In this document: positions 17,875 to 26,632 of the stretch, one piece after another
Numbering within the stretch: the stretch's first letter is position 1
How the letters are laid out: each line of letters starts with the position of its first letter
NCBI GenBank assembly: GCA_045807945.1
Contig: JBJMGI010000086.1
Location: 1-64,000, forward strand
DNA: 64,000 bases
From: CAVQGF01 sp045807945
Lineage (GTDB): Bacteria > Acidobacteriota > Terriglobia > Terriglobales > Acidobacteriaceae
Reading direction: 5' to 3'
Position numbers and translations under genes: made by a program
The notes under the pieces: model-generated
Told to the model about the DNA's origin: nothing
Database searches by the model: none
Seen by the model: the letters and a program-made list of their open reading frames with translations, nothing else

Positions 17875-18584
17875 TCGGCTTCTTCTCCATCCTGGCGATC
17901 GGATTTTTTCTCGGGATGCGGCACGCCACCGACCCCGATCACGTGGTCGCGGTCACCACCATCGTGAGCCGGCAAAGCAAGCTGAGCCGCGCCGCCCTGA
18001 CGGGACTCTTTTGGGGCATCGGCCACACCCTTACCATCCTCGTGGTCGGTGCCGCAATCATTCTGTTCGGTATTGTCATTCCGGCGCGTATTGGTCTGAG
18101 CATGGAATTTTCGGTTGCGCTCATGCTGATTTTTCTCGGAATCATAAATGTGGTCGCGTTCATGCGCTCCGGGGTGCCACACTCGCATCCTCACACTAGC
18201 GAAGACACACCATCGCCCGCGATCGACCGAATCTTCGCCGGCTTTGCTCTCTACCGGCATTTGCGTCCTCTACTGATTGGGATCGTGCACGGCTTGGCAG
18301 GTTCGGCTGCCGTAGCCCTCTTAGTCCTTGCCACCATTCGCGATGCACGATGGGCGATCGCCTACCTTCTTCTCTTTGGGATCGGGACTGTCGCTGGCAT
18401 GATGCTCATCACGATGAGCATCGCCTCTGCCTTCTCTTATTTCGGAGGTCTTCGCGCAAACTTCGGCGGACGGCTGGCCTTCGCATCTGGCCTCATCAGC
18501 TTGGGCTTCGGCCTGCTGCTCGTCTACCAGATCGGCTTCGCGAACGGTCTCCTTACCGGCCACCCGCAATGGACACCGCGCTAA
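17871..18584 (+). CDS. NicO/UreH-type nickel-cobalt transporter-like membrane protein
   Basis: A 237-residue inner-membrane protein with about six helices. Helix 1 contains GMRHATDPDHVVAVTTIVS, the H-x4-D-H signature by which NiCoT-type permeases bind Ni or Co. A second motif, GIVHGLAGSAAVALLVLAT, matches the conserved later helix. A His-rich loop (HSHPHTSED) follows helix 3. A TTG at 17871 overlaps the methyltransferase stop (TTGA) and leaves the first helix intact, so I use it; the frame is open further upstream with unlikely residues. The metal specificity is unknown. Confidence 0.8.
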   Translation: MIGFFSILAIGFFLGMRHATDPDHVVAVTTIVSRQSKLSRAALTGLFWGIGHTLTILVVGAAIILFGIVIPARIGLSMEFSVALMLIFLGIINVVAFMRSGVPHSHPHTSEDTPSPAIDRIFAGFALYRHLRPLLIGIVHGLAGSAAVALLVLATIRDARWAIAYLLLFGIGTVAGMMLITMSIASAFSYFGGLRANFGGRLAFASGLISLGFGLLLVYQIGFANGLLTGHPQWTPR

Positions 18585-18664
18585 ACACGGAATCTTCTGC
18601 CATACCTCTATAATTACCGCTCCCACGCGCCCTCCCAGACACTCTGCGCGCAAGGAGCAAGAGC

Positions 18665-20329
18665 ATGCCAGCTTCCGCTAAACGGGCCACCAAAAAGCGT
18701 GCAACCAACCAATCGGCATGGAAGGCCCTAGCCGCGCATTACAAAAAAGTTTCCAAGCTTCATCTGCGGAAGCTTTTTGCAGATGATCCCAAGCGCGGCC
18801 AGCGTATGGCTCTCGAAGCAGTCGGCCTCTATCTCGATTATTCGAAGAACCGCGTCACCGATGAGACGCTTCGTCTTTTGATTCGTCTTGCCGAACAATC
18901 CGGATTGCGTGAGCGCATGGATGCGATGTTCCGGGGTGAAAAGATCAACATCACCGAAAACCGCGCCGTCTTGCATGTCGCGCTACGCGCCCCAAAGGGA
19001 AGCACGATCCTGGTGGATGGAAAGAATGTCGTCCCCGATGTGCATGCCGTACTCGACCGCATGGCTGCCTTCTCGAATCGTATTCGCAGCGGCGACTGGA
19101 AGGGTTACACAGGAAAGCGCATCCGCAATGTCGTGAACATCGGCATCGGCGGCTCCGACCTCGGTCCCGTCATGGCCTATGAGGCGCTCAAGCATTACAC
19201 CCAGCGCGATCTCACCTTCCGCTTCGTTTCGAACATCGATGGCACCGACTTCGCCGAGGCTGTTCAGGATCTCGATCCCGCCGAGACGCTGTTCATCATC
19301 TCGTCCAAAACATTCACCACGCTCGAGACCATGACCAACGCTCAAACCGCACGTGCATGGTCGCTCAAAGCTTTTGGTAGTGACGAGAAATCGGTAGCCA
19401 AGCATTTCGTGGCGGTCTCAACCAATGCTGCTGAAGTGTCGAAGTTCGGCATCGATACTGCCAACATGTTCGGATTCTGGGATTGGGTCGGCGGCCGCTA
19501 CTCAATGGATTCGGCCATTGGTCTCTCCACCATGATCGCCGTCGGACCGGAAAATTTCCGCGGCATGCTCGATGGCTTCCAGCAGATGGACGAGCACTTC
19601 CGCAGCGCGCCCTTCGCGGCAAATGTTCCCGTGCTCATCGCGCTGCTCTCGCTCTGGTACAACGATTTCTTTGGGGCGCAAACTGTTGCCGTGTTGCCGT
19701 ATGAGCAATATCTCAAACGCTTCCCCGCCTACCTGCAGCAGTTGACGATGGAAAGCAACGGCAAACACGTTACGCTCGAGGGCAAGCCCGTCGCTCACGA
19801 TACTGCTCCGATTTATTGGGGCGAGCCCGGAACAAACGGACAACATTCCTTTTATCAGCTGATCCACCAGGGCACGCGGCTCATTCCGTGCGACTTCATC
19901 GCCTTCACCGAGACGCTGCACCCGCTCGGCCGCCACCACGACATGCTGCTGGCGAACGTTTTTGCGCAGACCGAAGCTCTCGCCTTCGGCAAGACAGCCG
20001 AGCAGGTGAAAGCCGAGGGCACGCCGGATTGGCTAGTCCCGCACCGCGTCTTCGAAGGGAATCGTCCGTCGAACATCATCCTGGCGGAAAAACTCACGCC
20101 TCAGGCATTGGGAAAACTGGTCGCGCTTTATGAGCATGCGGTCTTCGTTCAAGGAGTGATCTGGAACATCGATTCGTTCGACCAATGGGGCGTGGAGCTT
20201 GGGAAGGTGCTGGCGCAGCGCATAATTCCTGAGTTAGAAAAGAATCCCGCGCCGCCGCTGAAACACGACAGCTCCACCAACACCCTGATCCGCCGCTACC
20301 GGGAAGTGAAACAGAAAAATGAAACGTGA
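18665..20329 (+). CDS. pgi: Glucose-6-phosphate isomerase
   Basis: Glycolytic isomerase (glucose-6-P to fructose-6-P), 554 residues, close to the 549 of the E. coli enzyme. The phosphosugar-binding motif VNIGIGGSDLGPVMAYEAL is near residue 160, GFWDWVGGRYSMDSAIGL carries PGI signature 1, and the conserved NGKHVTLEGKPV and GTNGQHSFYQLIHQGTR segments follow. The last conserved stretch is FDQWGVELGK. An AAGGAG box precedes the ATG. The N-terminal 15 residues are Lys/Arg-rich. Confidence 0.97.
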   Translation: MPASAKRATKKRATNQSAWKALAAHYKKVSKLHLRKLFADDPKRGQRMALEAVGLYLDYSKNRVTDETLRLLIRLAEQSGLRERMDAMFRGEKINITENRAVLHVALRAPKGSTILVDGKNVVPDVHAVLDRMAAFSNRIRSGDWKGYTGKRIRNVVNIGIGGSDLGPVMAYEALKHYTQRDLTFRFVSNIDGTDFAEAVQDLDPAETLFIISSKTFTTLETMTNAQTARAWSLKAFGSDEKSVAKHFVAVSTNAAEVSKFGIDTANMFGFWDWVGGRYSMDSAIGLSTMIAVGPENFRGMLDGFQQMDEHFRSAPFAANVPVLIALLSLWYNDFFGAQTVAVLPYEQYLKRFPAYLQQLTMESNGKHVTLEGKPVAHDTAPIYWGEPGTNGQHSFYQLIHQGTRLIPCDFIAFTETLHPLGRHHDMLLANVFAQTEALAFGKTAEQVKAEGTPDWLVPHRVFEGNRPSNIILAEKLTPQALGKLVALYEHAVFVQGVIWNIDSFDQWGVELGKVLAQRIIPELEKNPAPPLKHDSSTNTLIRRYREVKQKNET

Positions 20330-20339
20330 TCCTTAGTAC

Positions 20340-20426
20340 TGGTGCCGAAGAAGGGACTCGAACCCCCACACCCTTGCGAGTACATGGACCTGAACCATGC
20401 GCGTCTGCCAATTCCGCCACTTCGGC
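20340..20426 (-). tRNA. tRNA-Leu, anticodon CAG
   Basis: Read on the minus strand, the acceptor stem GCCGAAG/CTTCGGC pairs perfectly (20420-20426 with 20344-20350), followed by encoded ACCA (20340-20343). The anticodon stem CATGG/CCATG encloses loop TTCAGGT, giving anticodon CAG. A long variable arm and the T-arm GGGGGTTCGAGTCCC are present, as expected for a class II leucine tRNA. Confidence 0.96.
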
Positions 20427-20531
20427 ATGAAGTGAATGCGGCTCCAAAGCCGCCCAGGAAGGGACTACTCTTCTATTTTCACAAACGCGAGTTGGAGTGT
20501 CAAACTCTGGGGCTGAAATGGCCAGCTGAAC

Positions 20532-20581
20532 AGCGGTTGTGTGATCCCAAGGAGAGAGGCCCCTGGTCTGACACAACCGCT
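20532..20581. repeat. 11-bp perfect inverted repeat, long hairpin
   Basis: AGCGGTTGTGT (20532-20542) and ACACAACCGCT (20571-20581) are perfect complements separated by 28 bases. An inner near-perfect pair (CCAAGG/CCCTGG) could extend the stem. It lies between the stop of the gene ending at 20597 and the tRNA-Leu 5' end. It could end transcription of the minus-strand glycosidase gene, although no T-tract follows. Confidence 0.7.
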
Positions 20582-20596
20582 TGATCGTGCAATAAA

Positions 20597-22168
20597 CTAG
20601 TTGGCTGTCACGTTGATGGTTGCTTTCGCGATCCCACCTGCATTGTCGACCGCTTGCACCGTGATCCTGTGGCTCCCGGCAGACACGCTCACCGACTTTG
20701 TCACGCTACTACCCGCGACTTCATAGCTCTTCACACCATCCACATAGATCTGCATCAACGATATTGCCGCCGAGCTGATTGCCTTACCGCTGACCGTAGG
20801 AGTGTTGCTCACCGTCGTGTTGTTGCCGGGCGAACTGATGCTGACGCTCGTCGTGGTCGGCAGCGTCGAAGTCGAATAGCTCACCGCCCCAGACATCTTG
20901 TTTGTCAGGAACGGCTTTCCGACGGCTTGTACGAAAAACTTGTACGCTCCCGAGGCGAGTGAGAATGTGCTTAGATCAAGCGCGCGGCTGGAATTTGCCA
21001 CTGTCGCGAGTCGCATCAGGTTCACACCATCGAGTGAGATGAAGATTGTGAAATGGTCTACCGTGTTCGCTTGGCCGCTCAAGGTCCACCCCAGCGTGCT
21101 TCCGGAGAGGCTTGCAGACACGCTCACGCAATTATTGATCCCGGTCTCGAGGGCAGTTCCTTCTTCGTAGTCGTTCCACGTGACCAGTTGCATGGAATCG
21201 AGCTGGTTCGATGTAGAAAAATATTTTCCAGCCTCCGCCATCGTCTTCAGCCAGGTCTGCCCGCACTGTTGATTTAGCAACCGGTTCGATCCCCACGACG
21301 CGATCGAGTCGTCGAAGCCCTTGTACGACGAACCGACGCTCTGCAGCGAGGGATATTTATTTCCCGTGGAATAGAAGCTGTCGAGGTAGCCAAGGCCCAT
21401 GTTGTTCGGATCTGAGCTGAGCCCCTCCCAGCTGAAGCTGCCGCCACTTTGCGAATGGGTGAATCCGCTGTTGTTCCGGAAAACGAAGATCGGGTTCCCC
21501 GGCACGCCGTTGCGCACGCGTGCCCAGTCGAGTGCGTAAGCGTCCACTCCAAAGAAAAAAACCACCGGTCGAGTTCCCACCCGCATGTATGCCGGAGACT
21601 CCTCGAAGGTGTTGTACGCGTACACCAGGTCCTTGATCATTCGCCCGGTCACGTCGCACCCTGAAGTCGCACCGCAGGGTTTCAGCGCACCAACATCCTC
21701 CATTATGGCGAAATCGAAGTTGGAGTGCTTCTCCGCTTCTTGCTTCACGTACAAGCTGGCATCGTTCACGCGCGCATTGTTCGGTCCGTACCAATCAATG
21801 ATCGCTCCAGAGAGTCCGCGGCTCAGCATGTCGTTCACCTGGCGGGTCACTTGCGCCGGGTCATCCGACGCGTATCCCACGTTCATGTGACCGCTTCCGC
21901 CGAACCAAGCCATCAAATGAGCGTAAATTTTCGTGGTTGCGCCTGGATACAACAGGGTCGTAGCGCTCACTTTGCTGATGTTGTTTTTCCCAGAGATGTT
22001 TCCGTTCGTCGTTCCGCCAAAGCTGGGACTGGTGCTGGTGTTGTTTCCGGTTTGGGCCGCCAACGTGGTCGTTGGCACCACCTGTGTGACTGCGAAGCTC
22101 GATAGTGGATTGAAGATGATTGGGAACACAACCGCAACTGCATAGAACTTCATTGCAAGGCTGGTCAT
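20597..22168 (-). CDS. Secreted GH71/GH99-like glycosidase with C-terminal Ig-like domain
   Basis: A 523-residue exported protein with a signal peptide (YAVAVVFPIIFNPLSSFA). The domain around residues 75-340 begins TKIYAHLMAWFGG and contains SGAIIDWYGPNN, AIMEDVGAL, RPVVFFFGVD and VTWNDYEEGTALE. These resemble endo-alpha-1,3-glucanase (GH71) or endo-mannanase (GH99)-like TIM barrels; the acidic pair in NDYEEGT is the likely active-site edge. The last 90 residues form an Ig-like module (SISSPGNNTTVSNTPTVSG then IYVDGVKSYEV). The start follows GGAGG. A family-level call is tentative; the substrate is probably an alpha-glucan or mannan. Confidence 0.72.
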   Translation of the reverse strand: MTSLAMKFYAVAVVFPIIFNPLSSFAVTQVVPTTTLAAQTGNNTSTSPSFGGTTNGNISGKNNISKVSATTLLYPGATTKIYAHLMAWFGGSGHMNVGYASDDPAQVTRQVNDMLSRGLSGAIIDWYGPNNARVNDASLYVKQEAEKHSNFDFAIMEDVGALKPCGATSGCDVTGRMIKDLVYAYNTFEESPAYMRVGTRPVVFFFGVDAYALDWARVRNGVPGNPIFVFRNNSGFTHSQSGGSFSWEGLSSDPNNMGLGYLDSFYSTGNKYPSLQSVGSSYKGFDDSIASWGSNRLLNQQCGQTWLKTMAEAGKYFSTSNQLDSMQLVTWNDYEEGTALETGINNCVSVSASLSGSTLGWTLSGQANTVDHFTIFISLDGVNLMRLATVANSSRALDLSTFSLASGAYKFFVQAVGKPFLTNKMSGAVSYSTSTLPTTTSVSISSPGNNTTVSNTPTVSGKAISSAAISLMQIYVDGVKSYEVAGSSVTKSVSVSAGSHRITVQAVDNAGGIAKATINVTAN

Positions 22169-22231
22169 CCGCCCTCCGGGGTTTGGGATTGGCCAGAGTG
22201 CCGGTCGCTCGGTGGCGCGAACTTGACCGGC

Positions 22232-22263
22232 GCTTGCACCTGCTAAGCCTTAGGCATGCAAGC
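22232..22263 (-). other. Hairpin in the leader of the GH71-like gene
   Basis: GCTTGCA (22232-22238) and TGCAAGC (22257-22263) pair perfectly; the interior can fold further. A second pair, CCGGTC/GACCGG (22201-22206 and 22225-22230), lies next to it. Both are 30-95 bases upstream of the start at 22168. In the rest of the 353-base gap 22169-22521 I see only two TAATCC copies (22325-22330, 22348-22353) and no gene. No known riboswitch consensus was recognised. Confidence 0.5.
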
Positions 22264-22521
22264 GGCTGAGCAGAATAGACTTAATTAGCTCGTTGAATTT
22301 GGGAAGAGTAAACGCAGAAGGCCCTAATCCCAATGGGGGGAAACGCGTAATCCGCCTGAGTTTTTGACCTTAGGGGACGAGGCGCGGCAGATTGCGCCAC
22401 CCTCTAATGTGCGGCCAGCAAGGCGTCTCGCAAACAACTATTAAGGCTGATTTCGCTTCCTAAGGAGCAGCAGTTTTCCCGCACGGTCCCGTTGTTAAAC
22501 TCATTTCGAGGAGTTCCCCTG

Positions 22522-22815
22522 ATGCCGGCGCCTTCTAAGTCACACAGCGTGAACAAGACTTCTCCGGGTGATGGAGTGCCGGCTGGGGTAAGCGGTGAAG
22601 GAAAGATGCCTCTCACCGTCAACAAGCAACTGCGTTCGCTCGCGCACGATCTGAGCAATTCGCTTGAGACCATCATGCAGGCCTCGTACCTGCTCGCTCA
22701 GGCCGAATTGAAGGAGGCGGACAAGAAGTGGCTGGGGATGGTCGAGAACGCCTCGCGTGATGCTGCCCGCATTAGCCGCGAGATGCGCGAGATCCTTCGC
22801 GGCCAAAGCGAGTGA
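22522..22815 (+). CDS. DHp-only histidine-kinase fragment protein (phosphotransfer-like)
   Basis: A 97-residue protein whose second half is a HisKA-type dimerisation helix pair: RSLAHDLSNSLETIMQASYL contains the phosphoacceptor-like His (AHDLSN, matching the H-box HELRNPL pattern), and DAARISREMREILRG is helix 2. There is no ATP-binding CA domain, so the protein cannot phosphorylate itself. It might take phosphate from, or dimerise with, another kinase. CGAGGAG precedes the ATG at 22522 by eight bases. The N-terminal 40 residues are low complexity. Confidence 0.65.
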   Translation: MPAPSKSHSVNKTSPGDGVPAGVSGEGKMPLTVNKQLRSLAHDLSNSLETIMQASYLLAQAELKEADKKWLGMVENASRDAARISREMREILRGQSE

Positions 22816-22887
22816 TTTGGAAAGGGTTGACCCGTGGGGGGTGCAGGCTTTTGCTGCCGCCTACCTCCTGCCTCCTACATCCTGAAC

Positions 22888-23736
22888 TTACGCTGCTCTT
22901 ACGTCACGCGGCCGCGGCACAAAAGACTTGCGCCACACCGCCGTCACCAGACTGAAGAGCGGCAGCATGCGGACGAAGCCATCCACCGTCTCTTCTATCT
23001 CACGCCATTGCTCTGGTTTGATCTTGCTCGACCCGCGATGGTCGCTTACAGGTAGTCCTATCACCAATCCTGCCGCCCGGCGGCTCACGTCTTCTTTCGC
23101 GCGCAGCACCGCTGAGTTCTTCAGAATTTTTTTCCAGTCGAGCCACACAGAAGCAAGATATCCGGGGTATGGAGAGATGAACCTGAGCACACTCAGGACC
23201 GACTTGCTGCCCGTCGTCTTCTTGATATCGTTGTAGATCAGCCAAGACCGTAGTCCCGCCTCGCGCTCATTGGGCACATGGATCTTAAGCGCCTGCGCGA
23301 TCATGCTCGACTGCTTGATGTGGCTGATCCGGCCGCTTTGCCCGCCGGCATACCCGGCTTGCAGCAGACGCGCCAGCAGCAGGATCTGCGGCAGTCCGTG
23401 GGCAAAGATCGCCACCGCGTCGGCGACGAAGATCGTGTCTTCCACCGAGAACTTTTGGTCCTGCAACTCACGGCGCTGCTCATTGAATTTCCAGCCGCCC
23501 GCTACCACCAACGAATAGATATATTCCTCCAGCGCCAGCGCTGCACTGTGAAATTCTTTCGAGCGCACCACCGGCGCGAGATCGTTCCACGCGGCTTTCA
23601 GATAGTCAGGATGGTTCGCCAAAACCTTGAAGAGCGTCGGAATGTAAGGAAGATTCAGTGCCGAGCGCGCATCCGTGTAGATGCGCTTGATGTCGCGGCT
23701 TACGTCGTTTTCTTCCCAGGCGCGGGTGAAGGCCAT
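22888..23736 (-). CDS. DehI-family (halocarboxylic acid dehalogenase-like) helical protein
   Basis: A 282-residue soluble, mostly helical protein. Two halves repeat the same pattern: IPTLFKVLANHPDYLKAAWN (residues 32-51) and VLRFISPYPGYLASVWLDWK (near residues 183-202). Such internal duplication is characteristic of DehI-type proteins, whose pseudo-dimer active site lies between the halves. Whether it dehalogenates anything is unknown. It starts 48 bases after the recJ stop and may be its downstream operon partner. Confidence 0.68.
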   Translation of the reverse strand: MAFTRAWEENDVSRDIKRIYTDARSALNLPYIPTLFKVLANHPDYLKAAWNDLAPVVRSKEFHSAALALEEYIYSLVVAGGWKFNEQRRELQDQKFSVEDTIFVADAVAIFAHGLPQILLLARLLQAGYAGGQSGRISHIKQSSMIAQALKIHVPNEREAGLRSWLIYNDIKKTTGSKSVLSVLRFISPYPGYLASVWLDWKKILKNSAVLRAKEDVSRRAAGLVIGLPVSDHRGSSKIKPEQWREIEETVDGFVRMLPLFSLVTAVWRKSFVPRPRDVRAA

Positions 23737-23784
23737 GGAGGGGAACCTCAGCAGGTAAGAAGGTGAGTAGGGCGTTTTTGTTGC

Positions 23785-25536
23785 TCAGGCAGTCGCGATC
23801 GCTGCGACTACAGCGCGGGCCGCGTCGCATAAGACTAGCTGCAAGCCGCCGAAATCAGGATGCTGGTTCTCCTCCAGCCGGAAAGCTAGATCCAGGCTCT
23901 CCCCGGCCAGCAGATTCATCGGTTGCAAGGCGTCCGCCATTCGCCAGGCGAGCACATCGAACGCTCTTCCGTTCTGGCCCGCCACCCGCAGCTTCATGTG
24001 TTTCTCTTTCAGTACGCGTGGCGGTCCGATCAGTCGCACGGATCTGGTTACGAAGACCGGCTCGCGGTTACCCTGACCGTACGGTTCGAGCCGTTGTAAA
24101 GCTTCGAGCAGCTTCGGAGTCACCTCTTCGATTCCGATCTCGGCATCAATCTCGAGAGTGGGCTGAAGCTCCGCGGCCGTGAGCTTCGTTCGCGCGTAAG
24201 AATCCATTGCAGCCCGTAACGCAGCGATGTTTTCGCAGGGAACGCCGAACCCGACCGCGTGCGAGTGCCCGCCGAATCGAGTGAACAGCACTCTACACGA
24301 TTCCTGCTCCAGCGCGTCCAGTAGATGGAAGCCGGCGATCGACCGCCCCGAGCCGTGTCCGTCAGCTCCATCCCGCGAGATCACCAGAGTCGGTTTCCCG
24401 TAACGTTCGACCAAACGCGTGGCGCAAATACCGATCACGCCGCGGTGCCAACCGTCGCCGTCCACCACCAGGCAGAACGCTCGCTGCAGCTCTTCGTCAG
24501 TTTCAACGCGCATCTGCATCGCTGCAAGGATCCGCAGCTCTTCCGCTTGCCGCTCGGCATTCAGTTTGTGCAGCTTGGCAGCGAGCTCGCCTGCTCTGGC
24601 CACGTCCTTGGTCGTGAACAACTCGATTACGTCTTTCGCCACGTCCATTCGACCGGCGGCATTCAGTCGCGGTGCAACGCGAAAGCCGATGTCCGACGCC
24701 GAAACTCCGCCGGGCCGGTCCCCGACCTTTGCCACCTCGAACAGCGCCCGCAGCCCGGGATTCACCAGCCGCCGCAATCCATCGAGTCCCAGCTTCGTAA
24801 ACACGCGGTTCTCGCCGGTGAGCGGCACCGCGTCTGCGATGGTCGCGATTGCGACCATCTTGATGAAGGAAGGTAGCAGCCGTTGCATTTCGGCTTCGCC
24901 GCGCACCTTCGCCATGAGCGCCTGCGCCAACTTGAACGCGACTCCGGCGCCGCACAAAGATTTGTTCGGGTATGTGCAGCCCGGCTGGTTCGGATTCACG
25001 ACCGCGAGTGCGTCGGGAACACGCTGATTGTTCTCCGGCAGGTGGTGATCGGTCACGATCAGTTCAACCCCGACTCGGCGCGCTGTTTCCGCAGCAGCGA
25101 AGGCACGGATTCCGGTATCTACACTAATGATCAGGCGCACGCCCGCGCTCGCCGCAGCCTCGATCACGTCTTCCTTCATCCCGTAGCCTTCGCGTAAGCG
25201 ATGCGGAACGTGAAAATCCACAGTCCCGCCGCACAATTCGATCGCCGTCTTCAGGATCACCACTGCGACCGTGCCGTCCACGTCGTAATCGCCATAGATC
25301 AGCATGTCTTCTTTATTCGTGATGGCGGCAGTCAAGCGCTCGACAGCGGTCTGCATGCCTAGCATCAGTGATGGCGAGTGCAGTTGATCGAGTGAGGAGT
25401 TTAGAAAAATTCGCGCGGCTTCGGCGTCGTTGATCCCGCGCTGCACCAGCAGACTGCCGACGATAGGAGGAAGGGAAAGTGATTCACTGAGCGCGGCAGC
25501 CGAACTTTTGTCGAAGCTCTTGAGCAGCCAACGCAT
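23785..25536 (-). CDS. recJ: Single-stranded-DNA-specific exonuclease RecJ
   Basis: 5'-3' single-strand exonuclease used in recombination and mismatch repair. The DHH phosphoesterase motifs are present: LIYGDYDVDGTVAVVIL (motif I), ISVDTGIRAF (motif II) and LIVTDHHLPENN (motif III, DHH). The DHHA1 domain follows with GHSHAVGFGV near residue 425 and the C-terminal OB-like region ends near AFRLEENQHPDFGGLQLVL. Length of 583 fits E. coli RecJ (577). Confidence 0.96.
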   Translation of the reverse strand: MRWLLKSFDKSSAAALSESLSLPPIVGSLLVQRGINDAEAARIFLNSSLDQLHSPSLMLGMQTAVERLTAAITNKEDMLIYGDYDVDGTVAVVILKTAIELCGGTVDFHVPHRLREGYGMKEDVIEAAASAGVRLIISVDTGIRAFAAAETARRVGVELIVTDHHLPENNQRVPDALAVVNPNQPGCTYPNKSLCGAGVAFKLAQALMAKVRGEAEMQRLLPSFIKMVAIATIADAVPLTGENRVFTKLGLDGLRRLVNPGLRALFEVAKVGDRPGGVSASDIGFRVAPRLNAAGRMDVAKDVIELFTTKDVARAGELAAKLHKLNAERQAEELRILAAMQMRVETDEELQRAFCLVVDGDGWHRGVIGICATRLVERYGKPTLVISRDGADGHGSGRSIAGFHLLDALEQESCRVLFTRFGGHSHAVGFGVPCENIAALRAAMDSYARTKLTAAELQPTLEIDAEIGIEEVTPKLLEALQRLEPYGQGNREPVFVTRSVRLIGPPRVLKEKHMKLRVAGQNGRAFDVLAWRMADALQPMNLLAGESLDLAFRLEENQHPDFGGLQLVLCDAARAVVAAIATA

Positions 25537-25561
25537 CCAAGGTTTGTATCACAAAGAGAAT

Positions 25562-26038
25562 ATGAAAAACGACCAGGCTCTTCGCAAACATTTAGTTTAT
25601 CTGCTTACTGAAGGCGGCGCGCATCTCGATTTTGATTCCGCGGTGAAAGACATGCCGTTCGCAGAGCAAGGGAAGGTCCCGCAAGGTGGCGAGCATTCAC
25701 CCTGGCAGTTGCTGGAGCACCTGCGCATCGCGCTCTGGGACATCCTTGAGTTCAGCCGCAATCCCAAGCACGTATCTCCAAAATGGCCGGAGGGATATTG
25801 GCCGAAGACGCAGAAGCCGCCGAGCGAAGGTGCATGGAAAAAGAGCGCCGCAGACTATCGTGCGAACCTGAAAGCAATGGTCGCCTTAATAAATGATGAC
25901 TCTGTCGATCTGTTCGCGCGCATCCCGCATGGTGACGGACAAACCATCCTGCGCGAGGTGCTGCTCGCCGCCGACCACAACGCTTATCACTTGGGACAAT
26001 TAGTTGAGGTGAGGAGGGCTTTGGGAGCTTGGAAGTGA
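25562..26038 (+). CDS. DinB/DUF664-family putative metal-dependent protein
   Basis: A 158-residue four-helix-bundle protein. The DinB-type metal triad is suggested by GGEHSPWQLLEHLRIALWD (His near residues 42 and 50) and LLAADHNAYHLGQLVEVRR near residues 134-152 (His-x3-His). I take the ATG at 25562 (MKNDQALRKH), which clears the divergent recJ start; the frame upstream runs through recJ. Relatives include thiol-dependent S-transferases and DNA-damage-inducible proteins; the reaction here is unknown. Confidence 0.8.
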   Translation: MKNDQALRKHLVYLLTEGGAHLDFDSAVKDMPFAEQGKVPQGGEHSPWQLLEHLRIALWDILEFSRNPKHVSPKWPEGYWPKTQKPPSEGAWKKSAADYRANLKAMVALINDDSVDLFARIPHGDGQTILREVLLAADHNAYHLGQLVEVRRALGAWK

Positions 26039-26047
26039 AACTAAAAA

Positions 26048-26506
26048 CTAGTCTTCTTCCTTATCGTTCTCGTCGAACATAAAGCTGCCGAACTCATCAG
26101 CTACGTCGGTCAGCGACTCATAACGGTCATACCATTTAGTCGAGATCTCGTAGAGGAACATGATTCCATTCGAAGGGAAGCCGATCTGTATGTATCCGAC
26201 CTTGCCTGCGTAAAGACGCAGCAGTCGGGCTTCTTCGATGTCATCATCGTTAGGGAACTGCCCATTGCGCAGCCGCTCGACTAGGTAATCCAGGTCTTCT
26301 TTCTTCAGCGTGATCGAGTGCAGCGTGACGAACGCCGCGTTCGACGCCTTCGCAAGCTCAACCACATCTTTCCACGAGTCCGGCTTCTCATCCGACCACA
26401 AGACAGACGGCAGCTCTTCGTCCACGAACGCGCCAAAGCGTCGCAGGCCATGGCCTTCGATAAAGGCGATCATGTCGTCATAAAGGCTGTGGAGATCTTC
26501 CGTCAT
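26048..26506 (-). CDS. Acidic cytoplasmic protein, unknown function
   Basis: A 152-residue acidic protein (MTEDLHSLYDDMIAFIEGHG to MFDENDKEED). Features include an Asp/Glu-rich C-terminus and the block GYIQIGFPSNGIMFLYEISTKW. No catalytic motif or membrane segment is visible, and I recognise no family. A GTG at 26524 could add six residues. It converges with the DinB gene (9-base gap) and lies downstream of the cold-shock gene on the same strand, behind a terminator. Confidence 0.6.
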   Translation of the reverse strand: MTEDLHSLYDDMIAFIEGHGLRRFGAFVDEELPSVLWSDEKPDSWKDVVELAKASNAAFVTLHSITLKKEDLDYLVERLRNGQFPNDDDIEEARLLRLYAGKVGYIQIGFPSNGIMFLYEISTKWYDRYESLTDVADEFGSFMFDENDKEED

Positions 26507-26577
26507 AGGCGTATTACACCACACTCCATCAGATGCGCAGCCTGCTATTTGAGGCTCAGCGCTGGCCGGCTCACCTA

Positions 26578-26600
26578 ATAAAAAACCTCCGCTCGGAAGG
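26578..26600 (-). terminator. Probable intrinsic terminator of the cold-shock gene
   Basis: On the minus strand, CCTTCCGAGCGGAGG (26586-26600) forms a short imperfect hairpin followed by TTTTTTATT. It lies 33 bases downstream of the cold-shock stop. A second hairpin (GGCTGG-TCT-CCAGCC, about 26611-26625) precedes it. Confidence 0.65.
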
Positions 26601-26632
26601 GGTAACAGATGGCTGGTCTCCAGCCGGTGGAT

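Noticed and set aside
16101..18260. Long minus-strand open frames across 16.1-18.3 kb
   Set aside because: They are antisense to the well-supported DUF2306, methyltransferase and NicO genes.
20597..22521. Possible c-di-GMP riboswitch upstream of the GH71-like gene
   Set aside because: The conserved GACGCAAAGC-type core of the class I switch is absent on either strand; only generic hairpins remain.
23301..23766. Plus-strand open frames opposite the DehI-like gene
   Set aside because: They mirror codon bias of the minus-strand gene and encode no protein-like sequence.
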